Shown: positions 37,294 through 46,148 of the stretch, piece by piece | How positions within the stretch are numbered: the stretch's first letter is position 1 | Layout: every line of letters begins with the position of its first letter | Source: Streptomyces sp. NBC_01231 | GTDB taxonomy: Bacteria; Actinomycetota; Actinomycetes; Streptomycetales; Streptomycetaceae | DNA length: 64,000 nucleotides | NCBI GenBank assembly: GCA_035999765.1 | Contig: CP108521.1 | Span: 3,658,001-3,722,000, forward strand | Reading direction: 5' to 3' | Program-made: the position numbers and the translations under genes | Notes under the pieces: model-generated | The model's input: only the letters and a program-made list of their open reading frames with translations | Told to the model about the DNA's origin: nothing | The model's database searches: none

Positions 37294-37455
37294 TAGTTCG
37301 GGACCCTATCCATCGGACCAGCTGCTTGGCACGGGAGGTCCCACTTGTCCCCCGTCCGAGGCTCAACTTCACAGTGAACTTCACAGAAAGCCACCGCGTC
37401 GCCATCAAGTCGAAATCCCCTGGCCCGTCCCGCAATGCCCTGATAGGCATGGTCC

Positions 37456-38766
37456 ATGGCGACTGACAACGGCACTGGCCAAGGGGACCACGGCACCGGC
37501 AGGGGGGCCGGCCACGGGACTGCACGGAAGTCCGACCACGGACTGGACTTGCGGGTACTGCGGCAGAGCGACTGGGACGAGTGGTACGACAGCCTGATCC
37601 GCGCCTTCGGCGGAGTCCCGGAGGCACTCGGGGAGCGGGAGCTGTGGAACGCGCTCAAGGAGACGGACCGCTCGATAGGCGCCTGGGACGGGGACGCGTG
37701 CGTGGGCACGGCAGGGGCGTTCAGCTTCCGGCTGACCGTGCCGGGCGGTGCCTCGGTGCCCGCCGCCGGCGTGACCATGGTCGGTGTGGCCGCCACGCAC
37801 CGGCGGCGTGGGGTGCTGCGCTCGATGATGCGGCGCCAGCTGGACGACGTACGGGAATGGGGCTGGCCCCTGGCGGTCCTCACGGCCTCCGAGCCCGCGA
37901 TCTACGGCCGGTTCGGGTACGCCGCGGCGACCTACGGCGTCAATGTCGAGGTCGACACGGCACGCGTACAGCTGTCTGTGCCGACCGGCACCGATGACGT
38001 ACGGCTGCGGTACGCCGCACCGGCCGACGTCCTGGACGCGTGCGAGGCGGTGTACGCGCGCCGGGTGCCCGTCCGGCCGGGGATGCTGGCGCGGCTGCCC
38101 GGATGGGAGCGGACCGGGGTGGTGGACCCGGAGAGCCGTCGGCAGGGGGCGTCGCCGCTGCAGTGCGTGGTCGCCGAGCGGGGCGGCGAGGTCGTGGGGT
38201 ACGCGCGCTTCCGGATCAAGCCGGAGTGGGAGACCGCCGGGCCCAAGGGCGAGGTGCTCCTGCAGGACACGGAGGCGCTGGACGCGGCGGCGCACGCCGC
38301 GCTGTGGCGGTTCCTGTTCGAGATCGACCTGACGTCGACACTGAGCGCGCAGGGGCGGCCGCTGGACGAGCCGTGGATGTCCATGGTGAGCGACATCCGG
38401 CGGTGCGGGCTGCGGGTGCGGGATTCGCTCTACGTCCGGCTGGTGGACGTCGGGGCCGCCCTGGAGGCGCGGACGTATCAGGCGCCGGTGGACGTGGTGT
38501 TCGAGGTCGAGGACGACTTCTGCCCCTGGAACGCGGGGCGTTGGCGACTCGTGGGTGACGCGAAGGGCGCGTCCTGCGGTCGTACCACGGACCCGGCTGA
38601 TCTCGCCCTGTCCGTACGGGAGTTGGGGGCGGCGTATCTCGGGGGCGTGAGCCTGGCCTCGCTGGCGGCGGCCGGGCGGGGGCGGGAGCTGCGAAGGGGC
38701 GCGCTGACGGAGGCGACGGTCGCGTTCGGGTCGCCGGTGGCGCCCTGGCTGCCGCACGGGTTCTGA
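37456..38766 (+). CDS. Eis-like GNAT N-acetyltransferase
   Basis: 436 residues from ATG 37456. After a Gly-rich variable N-terminus (~28 residues) comes a GNAT domain with the acetyl-CoA loop VGVAATHRRRGVLRSMMR (V/I-x-x-x-x-R-R-x-G-V/I pattern), the second GNAT half (~170-300, YARFRIKPEW), and a C-terminal SCP2-like domain ending in HGF, the free C-terminal carboxylate used as base in Eis (family knowledge). Eis enzymes acetylate aminoglycosides and lysines at several positions; whether this one gives resistance cannot be told. A TGATAGG -10-like element sits ~14 nt before the start, so the mRNA leader may be very short. Confidence 0.88.
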   Translation: MATDNGTGQGDHGTGRGAGHGTARKSDHGLDLRVLRQSDWDEWYDSLIRAFGGVPEALGERELWNALKETDRSIGAWDGDACVGTAGAFSFRLTVPGGASVPAAGVTMVGVAATHRRRGVLRSMMRRQLDDVREWGWPLAVLTASEPAIYGRFGYAAATYGVNVEVDTARVQLSVPTGTDDVRLRYAAPADVLDACEAVYARRVPVRPGMLARLPGWERTGVVDPESRRQGASPLQCVVAERGGEVVGYARFRIKPEWETAGPKGEVLLQDTEALDAAAHAALWRFLFEIDLTSTLSAQGRPLDEPWMSMVSDIRRCGLRVRDSLYVRLVDVGAALEARTYQAPVDVVFEVEDDFCPWNAGRWRLVGDAKGASCGRTTDPADLALSVRELGAAYLGGVSLASLAAAGRGRELRRGALTEATVAFGSPVAPWLPHGF

Positions 38767-38772
38767 CCCCGG

Positions 38773-39579
38773 TCAGCCCTGCTGGCAGGTCGGGCACCAG
38801 AAGAGATTGCGGGCGGCGAGGTCGGCGGTGCGGACCTCGCCGCCACAGAGATGGCAGGGCAGGTTGGCCCTGCGGTAGACGTAGACCTCGCCGCCGTGGT
38901 CGTCGACGCGCGGCGGGCGGCCCATCGCCTCCGGGGTGTGTTCCGGGCGGACGGTGTCGATGCGGTTGTTCCGCACGCCCTCGCGCATCAGCTCGACGAG
39001 GTCGGTCCACAGCGCGTCCCACTCGGCCGGGGTGATGTCCTTGCCGGCGCGGTACGGGTCGACACGGTGCCGGAAGAGGACCTCGGCGCGGTAGACGTTG
39101 CCGACGCCTGCGACGGTCTTCTGGTCCATCAGCAGGGCGGCGATCGTCGTACGGCTGCGGGAGATCCGGTGGTACGCGGTCCCCGGGTCGGCGTCCTCGC
39201 GCAGAGGGTCGGGGCCGAGGCGGTCGTGGATCGCGTCCTTCTCGGCGTCCGTGATCAGGGCGCAGGTCGTCGGGCCGCGGAGATCGACGTACGACGTGCT
39301 GTTCGCGAGCCGGAGCCGGACGGTGTCCGTGGGCGGGGGCGCGGGGGCGTCTCCGAAGCTCACCTTGCCGAAGAGGCCGAGGTGGATGTGGATCCAGGAC
39401 TCGGCGAACCCGAGGAAGAGGTGCTTGCCGTGGGCCTCGGTGCCGGTGAGCTCCGTACCGGTGAGGAGGGCGGCGGAGTCGCTGAACTTGCCCTGGGGGC
39501 TGGTGACCTGGGGTGCCGTACCGGTGAAGGCGGCGGCGTAGTCCTGCGCCAGCCGGTGAATCGTGTGCCCTTCCGGCAC
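38773..39579 (-). CDS. Fpg/Nei-family DNA glycosylase/AP lyase
   Basis: 268 residues from GTG 39579 (PEGHTIHRLAQ), where the N-terminal Pro2-Glu3 are the catalytic residues of this superfamily after Met removal. The middle has HGKHLFLGF (catalytic Lys) and HLGLFGK; helix-two-turn-helix QKTVAGVGNVYRAEVLF; C-terminal zinc finger CHLCG...CPTC. PEGHTI and the GHT context favour the Nei/endonuclease VIII branch over MutM. Base excision repair of oxidised pyrimidines is the expected role. Convergent with the acetyltransferase gene (7 nt between stops) and downstream of rpiB. Confidence 0.92.
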   Translation of the reverse strand: MPEGHTIHRLAQDYAAAFTGTAPQVTSPQGKFSDSAALLTGTELTGTEAHGKHLFLGFAESWIHIHLGLFGKVSFGDAPAPPPTDTVRLRLANSTSYVDLRGPTTCALITDAEKDAIHDRLGPDPLREDADPGTAYHRISRSRTTIAALLMDQKTVAGVGNVYRAEVLFRHRVDPYRAGKDITPAEWDALWTDLVELMREGVRNNRIDTVRPEHTPEAMGRPPRVDDHGGEVYVYRRANLPCHLCGGEVRTADLAARNLFWCPTCQQG

Positions 39580-39631
39580 GGCGCTGTTCCTTTCCCCTAC
39601 CCCTGGGGCTCCGCCCCCGGCCCCGTACGCC

Positions 39632-40117
39632 CTACTGCTGCGGGTGGTGCGCCGGGATCGGCGGGAGGTCTCCCGTCGTCTCGTACCCGGCCAGCATCTC
39701 GATACGGCGGAGGTGACGCTCGTCACCGGAGAACGGGGTGTTGAGGAAGGTCTCGACGAACTTCGTCGCCTCCTCCTGCGAGTGCATGCGCGCACCCACC
39801 GCCACGACGTTCGCGTCGTTGTGCTGCCGGCCCAGCGACGCGGTCTCCTCGCTCCAGGCCAGCGCCGCGCGCACGCCCTTCACCTTGTTCGCCGCGATCT
39901 GCTCGCCGTTGCCGGAGCCGCCGATCACGACGCCGAGCGCGTCCGGGTCCGCGGCCGCCCGCTCGGCGGCACGGAGGCAGAACGGGGGGTAGTCGTCCTG
40001 GGCGTCGTAGATGTGCGGACCGCAGTCCACGGGGTCGTGGCCGGCTGCCTTGAGCCAGTCGACGAGGTGGTTCTTGAGTTCGAAGCCCGCATGGTCGGAG
40101 CCGAGATACACGCGCAT
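39632..40117 (-). CDS. rpiB: Ribose-5-phosphate isomerase B
   Basis: 161 residues from ATG 40117 (MRVYLGSDHAGFELK). Interconverts ribose 5-phosphate and ribulose 5-phosphate in the pentose phosphate pathway. Motifs: SDHAGFELKNHL, IGGSGNGEQIAANKVKGVRA, where the GNGEQ Glu replaces the Cys base of enteric RpiB as in the mycobacterial type, and GRQHNDANVVAVGARM. Length matches actinobacterial RpiB. A short ggggc-tcc-gcccc hairpin lies in the 52-nt gap to the glycosylase gene. Confidence 0.95.
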   Translation of the reverse strand: MRVYLGSDHAGFELKNHLVDWLKAAGHDPVDCGPHIYDAQDDYPPFCLRAAERAAADPDALGVVIGGSGNGEQIAANKVKGVRAALAWSEETASLGRQHNDANVVAVGARMHSQEEATKFVETFLNTPFSGDERHLRRIEMLAGYETTGDLPPIPAHHPQQ

Positions 40118-40332
40118 GGGACGAGTGTGACACGACTGTTTCGGGGCAGCAGCCTCGGGGGCGCACGGCGAAAACTCCAGGCAATACCGAGAAAGCTCAG
40201 GAAAACCTCAAGTAACGATCCGGAATCAGAGGTTCACGAATTCCTTTGCCTCCGATTCACTGGACCGATTCGTTCAACCCCGTACACCGCTCGTATGGGG
40301 GAACAGCTCAACCGGCGCAAAGGAATCCGTTC

Positions 40333-41772
40333 ATGACCTCGCAGCCGACCCTCCCCAAGGCTGATCAGGACCCAGGAGCCCCCGGTGAACCCGGGGGCGG
40401 TCTCCAGGCCGGACTCAAGAACCGACATCTGTCGATGATCGCCATCGGTGGCGTCATCGGAGCCGGACTGTTCGTCGGATCCAGCTCCGGTATCGCCACC
40501 GCGGGCCCCGGCATCCTCCTGTCGTACGCCCTCGTCGGCACGCTCGTGGTGCTGGTGATGCGGATGCTCGGTGAGATGTCCGCCGCCAATCCGACCTCGG
40601 GTTCCTTCTCGGCGCACGCCGACCGGGCCCTGGGGCGCTGGGCGGGCTTCTCCATCGGCTGGCTGTACTGGTTCTTCTGGGTCGTCGTGCTCGCGGTGGA
40701 GGCCACCGCCGGGGCCAAGATCCTCGAAGGGTGGATACCCGCCGTACCGCAGTGGGGATGGGCGCTGATCGTGATGGTGGTGCTGACCGCCACCAACCTC
40801 ATCTCCGTCGGCTCCTACGGCGAGTTCGAGTTCTGGTTCGCCGGCATCAAGGTCGTCGCCATCGGCGCGTTCATCGTCGTGGGCGGTCTGGCCGTGTTCG
40901 GCGTACTGCCGGGCGCCGACACCGACAAGGCAGGGCTGGGCAACCTCACCGGCCACGGCGGCTTCCTGCCCAACGGGCCCGGCGCCATCCTCACCGGTGT
41001 GCTGCTGGTCGTCTTCTCCTTCATGGGCAGCGAGATCGCCACCCTCGCCGCGGGCGAGTCGGAGGATCCGCAGCGGGCCGTCACCAAGTCCACCAACAGC
41101 ATCATCTGGCGTATCGGCGTCTTCTACCTCGGCTCGATCTTCGTGGTCGTGACGCTGCTGCCGTGGGACGACAAGTCCATCGTCGAACAGGGCTCCTACG
41201 TCGCCGCCCTGGACTCCCTCGGCATCGCGCACGCCGGCCAGATCATGAACTTCATCGTGCTGACCTCGGTGCTGTCCTGTCTCAACTCCGGTCTCTACAC
41301 GGCCTCCCGCATGGCGTTCTCGCTCGGTGAGCGCGGCGACGCGCCCAAGGGGTTCGCGCGGGTCAACGGCCGGGGCGTGCCGATGGCGGCGATCCTCGCG
41401 TCGGTCGTGTTCGGTTTCGTCGCCGTCTTCTTCAACTACCTGTCCCCCGACAAGATCTTCCTCTTCCTCGTCAACTCCTCCGGTGCGGTGGCCCTGTTCG
41501 TCTGGCTGGTGATCTGCTTCTCGCAGCTGCGCATGCGGAAGATCATCCAGGCCGAGGCGCCGGAGAAGCTGGTCGTGAGGATGTGGCTGTACCCGTATCT
41601 GACCTGGGCCACGGCCGCGATGATCGTCTTCATCCTGGGCTACATGCTCACCGACACCGAACACGACGGCCGCGAGACCGTGTTGCTGACCCTGATGGTC
41701 GCCGCGGGCGTGCTCGCGATCGCCTTCGCGAAGGAGAAGATCAAGGGCGACCGGGCCGTCAGCAAGGTCTGA
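40333..41772 (+). CDS. APC-superfamily amino-acid permease (GABA/basic amino-acid type)
   Basis: 479 residues from ATG 40333; AAAGGAA is 8 nt upstream, and an earlier in-frame ATG at 40246 lacks such a site. About twelve membrane helices. The first holds IAIGGVIGAGLFVGSSSGI, the substrate-binding GAG-type motif of the amino-acid transporter family; EMSAANPTSGSFSAHADRALG and YGEFEFWFAGIKVVAI are AAT-family hallmarks. Probably a proton symporter of amino acids or GABA. Monocistronic, followed by a strong terminator. A paralogue is at 50136. Confidence 0.93.
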   Translation: MTSQPTLPKADQDPGAPGEPGGGLQAGLKNRHLSMIAIGGVIGAGLFVGSSSGIATAGPGILLSYALVGTLVVLVMRMLGEMSAANPTSGSFSAHADRALGRWAGFSIGWLYWFFWVVVLAVEATAGAKILEGWIPAVPQWGWALIVMVVLTATNLISVGSYGEFEFWFAGIKVVAIGAFIVVGGLAVFGVLPGADTDKAGLGNLTGHGGFLPNGPGAILTGVLLVVFSFMGSEIATLAAGESEDPQRAVTKSTNSIIWRIGVFYLGSIFVVVTLLPWDDKSIVEQGSYVAALDSLGIAHAGQIMNFIVLTSVLSCLNSGLYTASRMAFSLGERGDAPKGFARVNGRGVPMAAILASVVFGFVAVFFNYLSPDKIFLFLVNSSGAVALFVWLVICFSQLRMRKIIQAEAPEKLVVRMWLYPYLTWATAAMIVFILGYMLTDTEHDGRETVLLTLMVAAGVLAIAFAKEKIKGDRAVSKV

Positions 41773-41801
41773 ACAGTCTTCTGAACGGTTTTGCAGGAGA
41801 G

Positions 41802-41830
41802 GGGCCCCGTGGCTTGCTGCCACGGGGCCC
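41802..41830. terminator. Terminator after the amino-acid permease
   Basis: gggccccgtggc and gccacggggccc are perfect 12-bp arms with a 5-nt loop (ttgct). It lies between convergent genes and can serve both. Confidence 0.85.
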
Positions 41831-41835
41831 TGTCG

Positions 41836-42369
41836 TCACGTCACGTCCCGCCGCCAGTCCCGCGGCGTCGCCCACGCGCATCCGCCCGCCTCCCGGTGCG
41901 CGCCGGGCGGCAGGCTCTGCGGGCGTGACGTGCCCTCGACGGTGGGCGTCGGCCTGTCGCTCGCAGTGGCGGTGGCGGTGGCGGTGGCGGTGGCGGACCG
42001 GAACGGCGAGGACCAGGCCTCGACGGACGGCTTGGATCCCGCGGTGGTGTCCGGCGATCCCGAGGTCGCCGCGAGAACGATCGCGACGACCGCACCCGCG
42101 GTGACCACACCCACGGCGGCGACCAGCCCGGCACGACGCCGCCCACGGCGAGGTGTGGCGGACGGGACGGCGGGGCCGGGCAGTTCACCCGGTCGCATGG
42201 CTAGGGGGTGGGGGCCGGTGGCTGCGACTTGGCCGACGGAGGCAGAGCCGGCGGGCGGCAGGGCAGGCGGGGTGGACGTGGGGGTCGGGCGCGAGCTGGG
42301 GACGGACAGCCTCCGGAGTGGCCGGGTCCTTTCGGACTCCGGAGAGGGCGGCTCGTCCTGGACGGCCAC
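41836..42369 (-). CDS. Pro/Thr/Ser-rich single-pass membrane protein, unknown function
   Basis: 177 residues from GTG 42369 (AVQDEPPSPESERTRPL). The cytoplasmic half is Pro/Arg-rich; one membrane helix (AGLVAAVGVVTAGAVVAIVLAA) is followed by a short extracellular Ser/Thr/Pro region with an (Ala-Thr) run (SATATATATATASDRPT) encoded by a ggcggt tandem repeat at ~41964-41996. The start is uncertain: the frame continues upstream in a Gly/Arg-rich stretch without a better start signal. 5 nt separates its stop from the permease terminator. Low complexity makes function assignment impossible. Confidence 0.6.
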   Translation of the reverse strand: MAVQDEPPSPESERTRPLRRLSVPSSRPTPTSTPPALPPAGSASVGQVAATGPHPLAMRPGELPGPAVPSATPRRGRRRAGLVAAVGVVTAGAVVAIVLAATSGSPDTTAGSKPSVEAWSSPFRSATATATATATASDRPTPTVEGTSRPQSLPPGAHREAGGCAWATPRDWRRDVT

Positions 42370-42547
42370 CGCGTCGGTGACTTTGGGACCTCCGGTTCGG
42401 AATCCGGCGCCGCCGCCACCTCTGAATCCGGTTCGGGATCGGGGTCGCGCTCGACTTCGGACTCGGACCCGCCCCAGACCCAGACCCAGACCCGGCCCCA
42501 GGCTCGGCCCCCGCCCGAGCCCCCCCTCGTGCGTGGGACCTACGCGG

Positions 42548-43123
42548 TCAGTGCTTGAGCAGCTTCCAGGCGGTGGGCGTGACGCCCATCGCCAGGGCCG
42601 CCTTCACGGCGTCGCCGATCAGGAACGGGGTGAGGCCGGCGGCGATCGCGGCGGACGCGGAGAGGTCGGCCGCGTAGGCGAGGTAGGGCACGCCGACGGC
42701 GTAGATGATCGCCTCGCCCACCAGCATCGTGCCGGCCATACGGAGCGTCGAGCGGTCGGCGCCGCGGCGGGCCATGGCGCCCACGGCGGCGGACGCGAGG
42801 ATCATGCCGACGATGTAGCCGAAGGCGACGGAGACTCCGGAGGTGCCGTTCGAGAACCACGGCACACCGGCGAGACCGGCGAGCGCGTACAGGACGAGCG
42901 CGGACATGCCCCGGCTCACGCCGAGCGTCGTGCCGACCAACAGGGCGGCGAAGGTCTGGCCGGTCACCGGCACCGGAGAGCCCGGCACGGGCACCGCGAT
43001 CTGGGCGGCGAGTCCGGTGAGCGCGGCGCCGCCGACCACGAGCGCGACATCCCGCACCCGGGAGACGGGGAGCAGGTCGGCGAGGACCTGACCGGTGCGG
43101 TTGGGGGCGACGGCGGTGCTCAT
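42548..43123 (-). CDS. bioY: BioY-type biotin transporter substrate-binding subunit
   Basis: 191 residues from ATG 43123 with GGAG upstream. Six hydrophobic helices; BioY features include VPVPGSPVPVTGQTFAALLVG (the conserved PGSPVPVTLQT-like loop), GVSRGMSALVLYALAGLAGVPWF and a C-terminal FLIGDAVKAALAMG helix. It is the S-component of an ECF transporter for biotin and may work alone or with shared energising subunits; no ecfA/ecfT gene is adjacent. Confidence 0.93.
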   Translation of the reverse strand: MSTAVAPNRTGQVLADLLPVSRVRDVALVVGGAALTGLAAQIAVPVPGSPVPVTGQTFAALLVGTTLGVSRGMSALVLYALAGLAGVPWFSNGTSGVSVAFGYIVGMILASAAVGAMARRGADRSTLRMAGTMLVGEAIIYAVGVPYLAYAADLSASAAIAAGLTPFLIGDAVKAALAMGVTPTAWKLLKH

Positions 43124-43426
43124 GGGGACTCCGCGAGGGTGTGGACGGCAGGGGAACACGGCGACGCTATCCCAGCGCACTCGCGCCGATCACCGTCAGC
43201 GCTCGACAAAGGGTTGATCGGGAGCTTGGTGGGCTTCGAACAAAGGATGGCGGTTACACCGGAGTTGGCGTGATGCCGGTCACTGAGGTGGAGTGGCGTG
43301 AGCGACGGGGACGGCCACAGGGCCTCTGTAGGGATCCACCAAAGGGCTCTGCTCCGTGGACACCTGCCGTCTCGCCCGTCGGTCGCCGTCTGGGCAGCCG
43401 TGGGGCCTTTTGCTAGCTTCGACCGC

Positions 43427-43510
43427 ATGGTTGCCCAAGCCCGGAACTTCTCGTCGCGTCGCTATGTCGACCTGCGACGCGTGGGCACGGCCACCTGTCG
43501 CCGCCCCTGA
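43427..43510 (+). CDS. Short leader peptide (27 aa) of the actinobacterial sulfur-gene type
   Basis: ATG 43427 to TGA 43510 encodes MVAQARNFSSRRYVDLRRVG then TATCRRP. The RRYVDLRRV...TATCR pattern matches the short putative leader peptides I know from upstream of Streptomyces sulfur-metabolism genes, with a Cys codon near the end. A TAGCTT -10-like hexamer at 43413-43418 would place the transcript start at or next to the ATG, making it nearly leaderless. It lies 75 nt upstream of the ROK regulator and may act as a cysteine-responsive attenuator. Confidence 0.72.
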   Translation: MVAQARNFSSRRYVDLRRVGTATCRRP

Positions 43511-43585
43511 GGCGGGCGGAGCGGCTCCGACGCGCCTCACGCATGAGACGGCGCAGTGTCGGACCCGTTCCCGAGGAAGATCCCC

Positions 43586-44788
43586 ATGCCCCATACCGTG
43601 GCACCACCTCTCCCCTCCCCCGTGCCCCGCGCCGCCGACAGCGACCGGCGCCGGACCAACGCGAGCGTCATCCTGCGGTCCGTGCTGGAGCACGGACCGG
43701 TGGCCCGCAGCACCATCTCCCGGCTCACCGGGCTGTCCCCGGCGTCGGTGACCGACCACTGCGCCCGCTTCGCGGGCCTCGGCCTCATCCGTGAGGCCGA
43801 GCCGCCCCGGCGGTCCAAGGGGTCGGGGCGGCCGCATGTACCCCTCGACCTGGACGACTCCCGGTTCGTGGTGGGCGGAGTCCACGTGGCCGTGCCGTAC
43901 ACCACGGTCGCGCTGCTCGATCTGCGCGGACGGGTGGTGGCCGAGCGGCAGGTGAAGCACGACGGCACCGAGCCCGGCCGGGTGCTGACCCGCGCCGCCG
44001 ACGCCCTGACGGCCCTGTTGGACCGGGCCCCGGGATGCCGGCCGCTGGGTGTCGGCTTCGCGGCCGGCGGCTGGGTGGACCGGGAGACCGGGACCGTCGT
44101 CGCACATCCGCTGCTGGGCTGGCGCGAGGTGCCGGTGCGGGAGGTGATCGGTGCCCGCACCGGGCTGCCGGTCCATGTGGACGGGCACGCGCGGGCGTTG
44201 GTCAACGCGGAGCGGTTGTTCGGGCGGGCGCGCGGCAGCCGCAGTGTGCTGCACCTGTTCGTCGGCAATGTGGTCGACGCGGCGTTCGCGACCAACGACG
44301 AGGTGCACCACGGTCCCCGGTCACAGGCCGGCGCGATCGCCCATCTGCCGTTGCGCGGCGGCTCCGAGCCCTGCGACTGCGGTCGGGTCGGCTGCCTCCA
44401 GGTCGAGCTGAGCGAGCTGACGCTGTGCCGGCGGGCCCGTGCGGCGGGCATCATCGCCGGATCGAACCCGACGCATGTGATGACGGCGGCGGCGAAGGGC
44501 GACCCGGTGGCCGTCCGGTTGTTGGTGGAGCGGGCGCGGATGGTGGGCCGGGCGGCGGGTCTGCTGCTCGACGTGCTGAATCCGGAGAGCGTGGTCGTCG
44601 CCGAGATCGGGGTCATCGGCCGCGAGGACTGTCTTTCCGCGTTGCGCGAGGCCGTCGGCCCCGAGCGGGCGGCGGACGTACGGCCGACGAGTTTCCCGGA
44701 TTCCGTTTTGGCCACCGCGGGCGGAACCGTGGCCCTCGACGTCCTCTACCGGGATCCGCTGGGCGCCGCCGCCAAACGACCGAATTAA
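43586..44788 (+). CDS. ROK-family transcriptional regulator
   Basis: 400 residues from ATG 43586; GAGGAAG lies 6 nt upstream, better than the GTG at 43556. N-terminal winged helix (~22-75): NASVILRSVLEHGPVARSTI, LTGLSPASVTDHCARF. The ROK sugar-kinase-like domain follows, with the zinc motif CDCGRVGCLQ and GFAAGGWVDRETG; HARALVNAERL supplies the usual ligand/zinc region. The DGTEPGRVLTRAAD segment replaces a typical kinase loop, so it is a regulator rather than a kinase. It precedes the sulfonate-type transport operon in the same direction and may regulate it. Confidence 0.9.
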   Translation: MPHTVAPPLPSPVPRAADSDRRRTNASVILRSVLEHGPVARSTISRLTGLSPASVTDHCARFAGLGLIREAEPPRRSKGSGRPHVPLDLDDSRFVVGGVHVAVPYTTVALLDLRGRVVAERQVKHDGTEPGRVLTRAADALTALLDRAPGCRPLGVGFAAGGWVDRETGTVVAHPLLGWREVPVREVIGARTGLPVHVDGHARALVNAERLFGRARGSRSVLHLFVGNVVDAAFATNDEVHHGPRSQAGAIAHLPLRGGSEPCDCGRVGCLQVELSELTLCRRARAAGIIAGSNPTHVMTAAAKGDPVAVRLLVERARMVGRAAGLLLDVLNPESVVVAEIGVIGREDCLSALREAVGPERAADVRPTSFPDSVLATAGGTVALDVLYRDPLGAAAKRPN

Positions 44789-44805
44789 TTCAGAAACTCC
44801 GAATG

Positions 44806-44835
44806 TTGACAGGTGATACGGAAGGCGAGGATCAT
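44806..44835 (+). promoter_or_regulatory. Predicted promoter of the sulfonate-type operon
   Basis: Consensus -35 TTGACA (44806-44811), 18-nt spacer, GATCAT (44830-44835; 4 of 6 to TATAAT). The expected start lies at 44842-44843, exactly at the ATG of the short Cys-rich ORF. Confidence 0.55.
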
Positions 44836-44842
44836 CGTATTC

Positions 44843-44878
44843 ATGCTGCTCACGACCTGTCGCACCCTCTGTTGCTGA
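44843..44878 (+). CDS. Candidate 11-aa Cys-rich leader peptide
   Basis: ATG 44843 to TGA 44878 encodes MLLTTCRTLCC, three Cys codons in eleven, ending Cys-Cys-stop. It lies ~200 nt before the sulfonate-binding lipoprotein gene and begins at the transcript start predicted from the TTGACA promoter, so it would be leaderless. Polycysteine upstream ORFs are known to sense cysteine supply in mycobacteria (family knowledge); here the role is inferred. No ribosome-binding site, as expected for a leaderless start. Confidence 0.5.
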   Translation: MLLTTCRTLCC

Positions 44879-45078
44879 CACGTTGACGCGCCCTGGGCGC
44901 CTCCTTCTTCCTGCGTGAATTCCTGTTCTCCGGCCTTCGCCCGCCTGGAATTCCGCAGGTGTTCCTGCCGCTGCGCTCTGCCGCATGCTCTGCCGTGCGC
45001 GTTTCCTTACAGCGCACTTCCACGCGACTTCCACACGCGTTTCCGTGCGTGTTTCATGTGAACTCAGGGAGTTCTCCC

Positions 45079-46143
45079 ATGCCTTCTCCATCCGTGTCCG
45101 GTGTCGATCGGCGGCTCTTCCTCTCCTCCCTGCTCGGCGTCACCGCCGCCGCTGCCGGACTGAGCGGCTGCGCCGGCAGCAGCGCCGCGGCCGACACGTC
45201 CGACGCCGACGCGCCGCTCGCCACCAAGGTCCCCTCGGGCACCAGCCTGAAGATCTCCTCCTACCAGAACGTGCAGCAGGTGCAGTTCGAGCACGCGGGG
45301 CTCGGCGAACTGCCGTTCAAGGTGAGCAGTTGGGTGAACATCGGCGCCGGTCCCGATGTCATCAACGCCTTTCGCTCGGGATCGCTGGACGTCGCCAACA
45401 ACGCCGGCATCCCGCCGATCCAGGCGCATTTCCAGGGATACGACGCGAAGATCGTCGCGATCAACATCACCCGGAAACCGAACTATCTCTTCGCCACCAA
45501 GCCCGGCAGCGACATTCGCACGGTCGAGGACTTCAGGGGCAAGAAGCTGGCGTTCTCGCAGGGGCAGGCACAAGGTGTCGTCCTGCTGCGGGCGTTGAAG
45601 AAGGCCGGGCTGGCGTACGACGACGTGAAGCTCGTCCCGTTGACCAGCAACCAGTTCCTCACCGCGCTGCAATCGGGCCAGGTGGACATCGCGCCGCTCG
45701 CCAACCAGCAGTCGCCCGCCTATCTGAAGCAGTACGAGTCCAAGGGCGCCCATGTCATCACCACCGACGTGGTCGACCTGCTCAACCTGCTGTGGGCACC
45801 GGCCTCGGTCCTGGCCGACTCCGCGAAGGCCGCCGCGGTCGCCGCGTACATCCCGTTCTGGGCGAAGGCCCAGGTGTGGCAGTACGAGCACCCGGACGTG
45901 TGGAACAAGGAGTTCTACGTCAAGACCCAGAACCTGAGCCTCGACCAGGCCCAGGCGATCACGAAACTCGCCAACAAGCCGCTGTTTTCACCCAGTTGGG
46001 ACGAGGCCATCAAGTGGGAGCAGGAGACCGCCGACCTGCTGGCGGAGGGCGGCTTCGTGAAGAAGTTCGACGTGGGCTCGCTCTTCGACCACCGCTTCGA
46101 GGGCATCGCCGCGAAGTCCGTACCGGCCGAGTACCGGAGGTGA
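45079..46143 (+). CDS. ABC transporter lipoprotein binding subunit, sulfonate/nitrate/taurine type
   Basis: 354 residues from ATG 45079; AGGGAG lies 8 nt upstream. Signal peptide with paired Arg (DRRLFLSSLLGVTAAAAG) and lipobox LSGC, so it is a lipoprotein on the outer face of the membrane. The SsuA/TauA fold is indicated by GPDVINAFRSGSLDVANNAGIPP, VEDFRGKKLAFSQGQ, and VDIAPLANQQSPAYL. First structural gene of a five-gene operon (lipoprotein, permease, ATPase, monooxygenase, dioxygenase), pointing to organosulfur uptake. The actual ligand (alkanesulfonate, sulfate ester, taurine) is not defined. Confidence 0.9.
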   Translation: MPSPSVSGVDRRLFLSSLLGVTAAAAGLSGCAGSSAAADTSDADAPLATKVPSGTSLKISSYQNVQQVQFEHAGLGELPFKVSSWVNIGAGPDVINAFRSGSLDVANNAGIPPIQAHFQGYDAKIVAINITRKPNYLFATKPGSDIRTVEDFRGKKLAFSQGQAQGVVLLRALKKAGLAYDDVKLVPLTSNQFLTALQSGQVDIAPLANQQSPAYLKQYESKGAHVITTDVVDLLNLLWAPASVLADSAKAAAVAAYIPFWAKAQVWQYEHPDVWNKEFYVKTQNLSLDQAQAITKLANKPLFSPSWDEAIKWEQETADLLAEGGFVKKFDVGSLFDHRFEGIAAKSVPAEYRR

Positions 46144-46148
46144 CCGCC

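Noticed and set aside
37405..38757. 450-codon minus-strand frame opposite the acetyltransferase
   Set aside because: Arg/Pro/His-rich shadow frame; the plus strand shows a complete GNAT/Eis architecture.
42470..42500. cagaccc tandem repeat as a regulatory element
   Set aside because: Short simple repeat in low-complexity DNA next to the bioY stop; no dyad symmetry or promoter context.
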